The notes below the pieces were generated by a model. It had not been told where the DNA came from, did no database searches, and saw only the letters and a program-made list of their open reading frames with translations. From Leptospira perdikensis (lineage in GTDB: Bacteria; Spirochaetota; Leptospiria; Leptospirales; Leptospiraceae), in NCBI RefSeq assembly GCF_004769575.1, contig NZ_RQGA01000003.1, positions 124,001 through 188,000 of the forward strand: a stretch of 64,000 nt of DNA. Direction: 5' to 3'. Made by a program: the position numbers and the translations under genes. Positions 59,252-64,000 of the stretch are shown here, piece by piece. Positions within the stretch are counted from its first letter, which is position 1; every line of letters begins with the position of its first letter.

Positions 59252-59278
59252 GGCAGGGCGACATAAATCGTCCCTGCC
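59252..59278 (-). terminator. Probable terminator downstream of yebC
   Basis: GGCAGGG and CCCTGCC arms with a short inner CGA/TCG pairing and an A/T loop form a hairpin 14 bp after the yebC stop. Read leftward it is followed by a T/A-rich stretch. It may also close the YeaQ-like gene. Confidence 0.55.
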
Positions 59279-59292
59279 TATGAGGGTAAGGT

Positions 59293-60036
59293 TTAATCTA
59301 ACTCCACCCCATCGCCTAACTCAAAGTTGGAACTCACACCTTGTACGTCATCATTGGCTTCTAAGTTTTCAATGAGCTTCATCACTTTTTCAGCCGTTTC
59401 TTTGTCGTTCACTTCCACAGTAGTCATAGGGATGTATTTGATTTCCGACTCTTCCATATTCAGTCCCTTTGTGGAAAGGGCAGATTGAACTGCTTCGTAT
59501 TCAGCGGGAGCTGTGATTACCGTATACATACCGTCATTGACCTGGATGTCTTCAGCACCTGCACTAAGCGCTAAATCAAATAAAGCTTCTTCAGAAATTT
59601 GGTCGGCTTTTAGGGTGATTTGACCTTTACGTTCAAAAAGACGAGAGACTGCCCCGGCATTGGCTAGGGAACCGCCAAGTTTGGTTAGAATGCTTTTAAT
59701 TTCGGGAGTTGTACGTGATTTTTTGTCAGTAAGGACATCGACCATGATGGCTACGCCACCAAGTGCGTAACATTCGTACAGACACTCTTCATACACCATA
59801 CCTTCAAGTCCGCCTGTTCCCTTTTTGATGGCGCGTTCGATATTGTCTTTTGGCATGTTGGCAGCTTTTGCTTTTGTTACGGCAAGGCGAAGTCTTGGAT
59901 TTCCTTCTTGGTCTCCACCACCATCTTTGGCAGCTACAGAAATTTCTTTGGCAATCCTTGTAAAGATGGCGCCTCTTTTGGCGTCAATAGCTCCCTTTTT
60001 TCTTCGAATCGTCGCCCATTTCGAGTGTCCTGACAT
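59293..60036 (-). CDS. yebC: YebC/PmpR-family regulatory protein
   Basis: YebC-family proteins act as transcription regulators or, in newer work, in translation of proline-rich stretches. The 247 residues match the family at the N terminus ([20 protein letters not shown]), at ARLRLAV-like [28 protein letters not shown] and at the Glu/Gly-rich [14 protein letters not shown]. The length is usual. GGGAGA precedes the ATG. It is divergent from the acyl-CoA dehydrogenase gene by 123 bp. Confidence 0.95.
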   Translation of the reverse strand: MSGHSKWATIRRKKGAIDAKRGAIFTRIAKEISVAAKDGGGDQEGNPRLRLAVTKAKAANMPKDNIERAIKKGTGGLEGMVYEECLYECYALGGVAIMVDVLTDKKSRTTPEIKSILTKLGGSLANAGAVSRLFERKGQITLKADQISEEALFDLALSAGAEDIQVNDGMYTVITAPAEYEAVQSALSTKGLNMEESEIKYIPMTTVEVNDKETAEKVMKLIENLEANDDVQGVSSNFELGDGVELD

Positions 60037-60159
60037 TGTTTTCTCCCAAGGCTAGGATTTTGGATTCAAAAGATTTTTCAACAGATTTAAGTCGCCCTAG
60101 TTTCTTGACTCAGAGAGAAAATTCCAAAGTACTGTAAAAAAACATCTACAAGGCACACC

Positions 60160-61326
60160 ATGATCGACTTTTCCATCACCGATGAACAAAAAGCCCTCCG
60201 CGACTTAGCAAGAGATTTCGCCAAAAATGAAATGATTCCCAAGGCGGAACACCATGACCACTCCGGTGAATATCCCAAAGAAATTTTAAAGAAAGCTTTT
60301 GACGTAGGCCTTATGAATATGCATATCCCGGTAGAATACGGTGGAGCAGGCCTCGGTGTTTTGGATGAACTTATCGCCTCAGAAGAGTTATTTTACGGAT
60401 GTTCGGGAATGGCGACTGCCATTTTAGCAAACAATTTAGCATTAGCACCTGTTTTACTCGGTGCAGATGATTATGTAATGAAAAAATTCATCCAACCAAT
60501 GTCTGAAACTTTTACTCTTGCTGCGTATGCGGTTACCGAACCTGGTGCTGGGTCGGATGTTGCAGGAATTCGAACCACAGCCAAACGAGTGGGTGATGAA
60601 TATATTGTAAATGGATCCAAAATGTGGATTACTAACGCAGGTCATGCGGACTGGTTTTTTGTTTTAGCAAAAACAGATCCTAATGCTGGCCACAAAGGTA
60701 TGACCGGATTCATCGTAGATGCAAAAACTCCAGGAATCATCATCGGTAAAAAAGAAAAAAATATGGGACAACGTTGTTCCGACACTCGTGGTGTTACCTT
60801 TGAAGACGTAAAAGTTCCAAAAGAAAACATGATCGGAAAAGAAGGCGAAGGATTCAAAATTGCCATGGGCGCTTTTGATAAAACCCGTCCTGCAGTGGCA
60901 ATTGGAGCCGTTGGTGTGGCTCGTGCAGCACTTGACCATTCCATTCGTTATGCAAACACTCGTAATGCGTTTGGTAAACCGATCTCTGTAAACCAAGGTG
61001 TGAGTTTTATGATTGCTGAGATGGCTCGTGACATTGAAGCCGGAAGACTCCTTTGTTGGCAATCGGCTTGGCTCATTGATAACGGATTTAGAAATACATA
61101 CCAAGCATCCATCGCAAAAGTATTTTGTGCTGATATGGCAATGCGTGTCACAACAGATGCAGTTCAAATCTTTGGTGGTTACGGATTCAACGAAGAATAC
61201 CCTGTAGAAAAATTAATGCGTGATGCAAAAATCTTCCAAATCTACGAAGGAACTTCACAAATCCAACGTGTGATCATTTCTAAATTTCTCAATGATGGTG
61301 TTGGGATCGAAACTCCTAACGCATAA
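60160..61326 (+). CDS. Acyl-CoA dehydrogenase
   Basis: This FAD enzyme inserts the first double bond in beta-oxidation. The 388 residues show [70 protein letters not shown] and [10 protein letters not shown], where the Glu is the catalytic base of most family members. The chain length of its substrate cannot be read from sequence. AAGG precedes the ATG. A hairpin separates it from the amidotransferase gene, 55 bp downstream. Confidence 0.92.
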   Translation: MIDFSITDEQKALRDLARDFAKNEMIPKAEHHDHSGEYPKEILKKAFDVGLMNMHIPVEYGGAGLGVLDELIASEELFYGCSGMATAILANNLALAPVLLGADDYVMKKFIQPMSETFTLAAYAVTEPGAGSDVAGIRTTAKRVGDEYIVNGSKMWITNAGHADWFFVLAKTDPNAGHKGMTGFIVDAKTPGIIIGKKEKNMGQRCSDTRGVTFEDVKVPKENMIGKEGEGFKIAMGAFDKTRPAVAIGAVGVARAALDHSIRYANTRNAFGKPISVNQGVSFMIAEMARDIEAGRLLCWQSAWLIDNGFRNTYQASIAKVFCADMAMRVTTDAVQIFGGYGFNEEYPVEKLMRDAKIFQIYEGTSQIQRVIISKFLNDGVGIETPNA

Positions 61327-61337
61327 AGATTGGAATT

Positions 61338-61373
61338 AGGACAGGTGGAATTAAAACCAAATCCACTTGTCCT
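61338..61373 (+). other. Hairpin before the amidotransferase start
   Basis: AGGACAGGTGGA (61338-61349) and TCCACTTGTCCT (61362-61373) pair over 12 bases with one G-T pair and a 12-base loop. The hairpin ends 8 bp before the ATG at 61382 and covers the alternative TTG start at 61367. No T run follows, so it could be a weak terminator, a processing site or a translation control element. Confidence 0.5.
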
Positions 61374-61381
61374 CTCCTAAT

Positions 61382-61951
61382 ATGTTCCTTCTCATCGACA
61401 ACTACGACTCATTCACTTATATTCTGTACCAATACCTGAACCAAATCATACCAACCACTGTCATGCGACATGATGAAGACTTACCCGTAGATTTACAAAA
61501 AAAATACCAGGCAGTTGTTTTATCGCCGGGTCCAGGGCTTCCTAAAACTTCCGGAAAATTAATGAATCATATACAGGCAGTGTATGAGACAATGCCTGTG
61601 CTTGGGATTTGTCTCGGTCACCAAGCCATTGCTGAAACCTCCGGAGCGAGTTTGGAACAAACCCCCGAAGTGTTCCATGGAAGACCCTCTGAGATCCAAC
61701 ACAACGGCGAAGGGGTGTTTAAAAACATTCCTAATGGATTTTTAGCGAACAGGTATCATTCCTGGGCTGTTTCGAAAGTTTCTTTGCCAAACGAATTGGA
61801 AGTGACAGCGGAAACAAAAGATGGAGTCATAATGGGAATTCGTCACAGAAAATGGAATAAGGTATTTGGGGTACAATTCCACCCAGAATCCATCCTCACC
61901 GAACATGGGGAAACATTACTCCGTAACTTCTATGAGGAAGTTATCAAATGA
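61382..61951 (+). CDS. Class I glutamine amidotransferase, PabA/TrpG-like
   Basis: I start at the ATG at 61382 (189 residues), since the family opening [12 protein letters not shown] follows; a TTG at 61367 adds five residues. The triad is Cys77 in GICLGHQAI, and His167 and Glu169 in VQFHPES. It is a paralogue of the trpG at 30.5 kb. No synthase partner is adjacent here: the genes after it are an ABC exporter and a response regulator, joined by ATGA overlaps. A folate (PabA) role is possible and not proven. Confidence 0.87.
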   Translation: MFLLIDNYDSFTYILYQYLNQIIPTTVMRHDEDLPVDLQKKYQAVVLSPGPGLPKTSGKLMNHIQAVYETMPVLGICLGHQAIAETSGASLEQTPEVFHGRPSEIQHNGEGVFKNIPNGFLANRYHSWAVSKVSLPNELEVTAETKDGVIMGIRHRKWNKVFGVQFHPESILTEHGETLLRNFYEEVIK

Positions 61952-63843
61952 AATATTTTTTAAGACTATTGTCCTATTCTGTGCACTACCGAGAACGATT
62001 TGTTTTGGGTTTAGTATTTGCCCTTTTGACAGCAGTTCTAAATGGTATTTCTCTTACGGCCCTTATCCCCCTTTTTGATTCGTTAGGTGGCGATAAAAAC
62101 AATCGTTTTCATTTGGATTTAACACTGCCTGAAAAAACTATCCTCGTTCAAGAAGTTCTATTGGGTGAAGAAAGTTTGGATGGGCTTGAACGGCTGAAAC
62201 GGGTCATTATTTCTGCAAAACTCCAAATCAATCAATTCACAGAAGATATGGAACCAAAAGAAGTCGTCTGGGCTGTCTGTATTGCTGTATTTCCACTTTA
62301 TCTTTTAAAACTAGGAACTTACCTTTTATCTGTTTTTTGTATAGCGACTGCCGGTTATAAAGCAGTGAGAGACATTCGCCAAGAATTATTTCAAAAAGTC
62401 CAAAGGTTACCTCTCACTTATTTCTATAAAGAAAAAACGGGTCTTATCATGAGCCGTGTGATTAACGATGCTGAGATTGTTGCTGCTGTCATTTCGAGTA
62501 ACTTACGTGATGCGGTGATTAACTTTTTTTATGTTTTAACACACCTAATGATTCTTATTTATTTGAATTCGGAATTATTAGTCCTAGCTTGTCTTACTAT
62601 TCCGGTTGTGATATTGCCGGTAACATTATTTACGCGGAAAATTTCCTCTTCTACTGCTCGGTTCCAAGAAAAACTGGCCGACCTAAACAGTCATATTCAA
62701 GAATTCATTTCAGGAATTAAGGTCATCCGAACCTTTCGCCAAGAAAACCAGGATCTTAAAAAATTCGATCACATTAACTATAGAGTTTACCGACGAACTT
62801 TCAAAGGGCAGTTCTATTTACAAATGGCACCCAGTCTTGTGGAGTTGACATCTTCCATTGTGGTTCTTGGATACTTTGCAATGGGTGCTAAATTTATTTA
62901 TTCCGGTAAATTCACACAAGGGGAGTTTATGGCATTTCTCCTTACCTTGTTATTTTTACTTCGTCCTCTTACGCAACTCTCCCAAATGGTGGGAAAAATC
63001 ACCCAAGCCAATTCAGCAGGAAAACGGATTTTTGAAATCATCGATCGGGATTCTGAAGTAGTAGAACATGGAGATGAAGCCATTCTCGAAAAAATAGAGG
63101 AGGGGATTCAGTTTGATGACATCCATTTTTCTTATCCGGGAACCAACCAAGAAGTTCTAAAAGGAATCAACTTAGATATCAAACTGGGTGAAACTTATGC
63201 CTTTGTTGGAACTAGTGGTTCTGGTAAGTCCACACTCATGGATTTAATTCCAAGGTTCTTTGATCCTACAGCAGGAAAAATTCGCATCGATGGGATTGAC
63301 ATTCGTAACTACTCTCTTAAATCCCTTCGTAAAAAAATTGGAATTGTGACTCAGGAAATTTTTCTCTTCCACGGAACCATAGCAGAGAACATTGCTTATG
63401 GAACGGGTGCTGCAACACGTAAGGAAGTGGTTCGTGCAGCCCGTCTTGCCAATGCCCATGATTTCATTACTAATATGGAAAATGGATACGACACTGTTAT
63501 TGGGGTTCGAGGGCTCGATCTCAGTGGAGGACAAAGGCAACGTTTGGTGATTGCCCGTGCCTTATTACGAAATGCGGAAATTATGATTTTAGATGAGGCA
63601 ACAAGTGCCCTCGATGCAGAATCCGAAAGGTTAGTCAGTCGTGCTTTGGAACGCCTTTTTAAAAATAGAACTACCTTCATTATCGCCCATCGCCTGTCGA
63701 CAGTACGTCGTGTAAAAAACATAGTGGTGATTGAAGATGGTGAGATTAAAGAACAGGGAGATCATGACTTCCTTTTGGCAGAGAATGGAATTTATAAAAA
63801 ATTATATGACAGTCAATTTGCTGATGCGGAGATCCAAATATGA
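61948..63843 (+). CDS. MsbA-like ABC transporter (fused membrane and ATPase domains)
   Basis: This is a half-transporter of 631 residues with a six-segment membrane domain (about 15-350) and an ATPase domain: Walker [10 protein letters not shown] (421-429), signature LSGGQ (525-529), Walker B MILDE with Glu550, and the switch His in [11 protein letters not shown]. It dimerises to export lipids, lipopolysaccharide precursors or other hydrophobic compounds. Residues about 45-105 form an unusual charged loop after the first membrane segment. Its ATG overlaps the amidotransferase stop, and its stop overlaps the following response-regulator start. Confidence 0.9.
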   Translation: MKYFLRLLSYSVHYRERFVLGLVFALLTAVLNGISLTALIPLFDSLGGDKNNRFHLDLTLPEKTILVQEVLLGEESLDGLERLKRVIISAKLQINQFTEDMEPKEVVWAVCIAVFPLYLLKLGTYLLSVFCIATAGYKAVRDIRQELFQKVQRLPLTYFYKEKTGLIMSRVINDAEIVAAVISSNLRDAVINFFYVLTHLMILIYLNSELLVLACLTIPVVILPVTLFTRKISSSTARFQEKLADLNSHIQEFISGIKVIRTFRQENQDLKKFDHINYRVYRRTFKGQFYLQMAPSLVELTSSIVVLGYFAMGAKFIYSGKFTQGEFMAFLLTLLFLLRPLTQLSQMVGKITQANSAGKRIFEIIDRDSEVVEHGDEAILEKIEEGIQFDDIHFSYPGTNQEVLKGINLDIKLGETYAFVGTSGSGKSTLMDLIPRFFDPTAGKIRIDGIDIRNYSLKSLRKKIGIVTQEIFLFHGTIAENIAYGTGAATRKEVVRAARLANAHDFITNMENGYDTVIGVRGLDLSGGQRQRLVIARALLRNAEIMILDEATSALDAESERLVSRALERLFKNRTTFIIAHRLSTVRRVKNIVVIEDGEIKEQGDHDFLLAENGIYKKLYDSQFADAEIQI

Positions 63844-64000
63844 AAAGAGTTTTAATTGTTGATGATAATGATCGTTATGCGAACAATTTAAAATCATATT
63901 TTGATTCTCGAAATATTCCATCAGACAGAGCAGTGGATGCAAAAGAAGGACTGGTCCTTTTTTCTAAAAATCAAAATTACGATATGGTAGTTTCTGATGT
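63840..64000 (+). CDS. Response-regulator receiver, truncated by the window end
   Basis: The first 53 codons encode a receiver domain: [12 protein letters not shown] carries the acidic pair after the first strand, and YDMVVSD ends at the likely phospho-acceptor Asp. The ATG overlaps the ABC transporter stop (ATGA). The rest, including any output domain, lies outside the window. The coupling suggests a role with the exporter. Confidence 0.8.
   Translation, partial: MKRVLIVDDNDRYANNLKSYFDSRNIPSDRAVDAKEGLVLFSKNQNYDMVVSD

Noticed and set aside
60664..61167. A 167-residue minus-strand frame inside the acyl-CoA dehydrogenase gene
   Set aside because: It is antisense to conserved coding sequence, rich in Cys, His and Phe, and without family similarity.

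Overview
The window reads as a Leptospira chromosome I segment at the replication origin. Three things point there: the order dnaA-dnaN-recF-DUF721-gyrB-gyrA, a close match to the Leptospira surface lipoprotein LipL21 a few genes downstream, and many spirochaete-style lipoproteins, within AT-rich DNA. I cannot fix the species from sequence alone. I saw no rRNA, tRNA, CRISPR array, insertion sequence or phage gene, and no gene-free stretch exceeds about 270 bp.

Layout. 1-10.8 kb: origin and replication core (dnaA, candidate oriC, dnaN, recF, a DciA-like DUF721 gene, gyrB, gyrA), then a tRNA-dihydrouridine synthase and a PilZ protein, closed by a bidirectional terminator. 10.8-18 kb: lipL21, a secreted VWA-like protein overlapped by a P-loop/Fis-type protein, holA, maf, a small lipoprotein, an SDR and a YciO/Sua5 protein. 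17.5-24.5 kb: a divergent lipoprotein pair (CapA-like and phosphodiesterase-like), then the leftward operon hslO-tsaE-tsaB-rnr. 24.6-31.2 kb: a GH42/unknown/inositol-phosphatase operon, Fe-superoxide dismutase, trpE and trpG.

31.2-41.7 kb: little-known envelope genes (lipoproteins, thioredoxin-like protein, SHOCT lipoprotein), cysE, a site-2-protease operon with a secreted propeller protein and a lipoprotein, a DegT aminotransferase, a long adenosine-deaminase-family protein and a VOC protein. 41.9-50.5 kb is the most accessory-looking part: an AraC regulator faces a five-gene operon of two aldo/keto reductases, two exported alpha/beta hydrolases and an exported double-carboxymuconolactone-decarboxylase/cupin fusion. 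A SanA-like protein and a DOPA-dioxygenase/esterase pair follow. 50.5-64 kb: a methyltransferase, purB, a FabG-like reductase, an M23 peptidase, enoyl-CoA hydratase, a pseudo-receiver/EAL pair, a YeaQ-like membrane protein, yebC, an acyl-CoA dehydrogenase, and a coupled set of glutamine amidotransferase, MsbA-like ABC exporter and response regulator cut by the right edge.

The strongest second-look items are the candidate origin, where non-standard DnaA boxes sit beside a DnaA with an altered DNA-recognition signature; the AraC-controlled redox/hydrolase operon; the site-2-protease operon; and several divergent gene pairs whose 5' ends overlap. Nothing here is clearly a new defence or mobile system.
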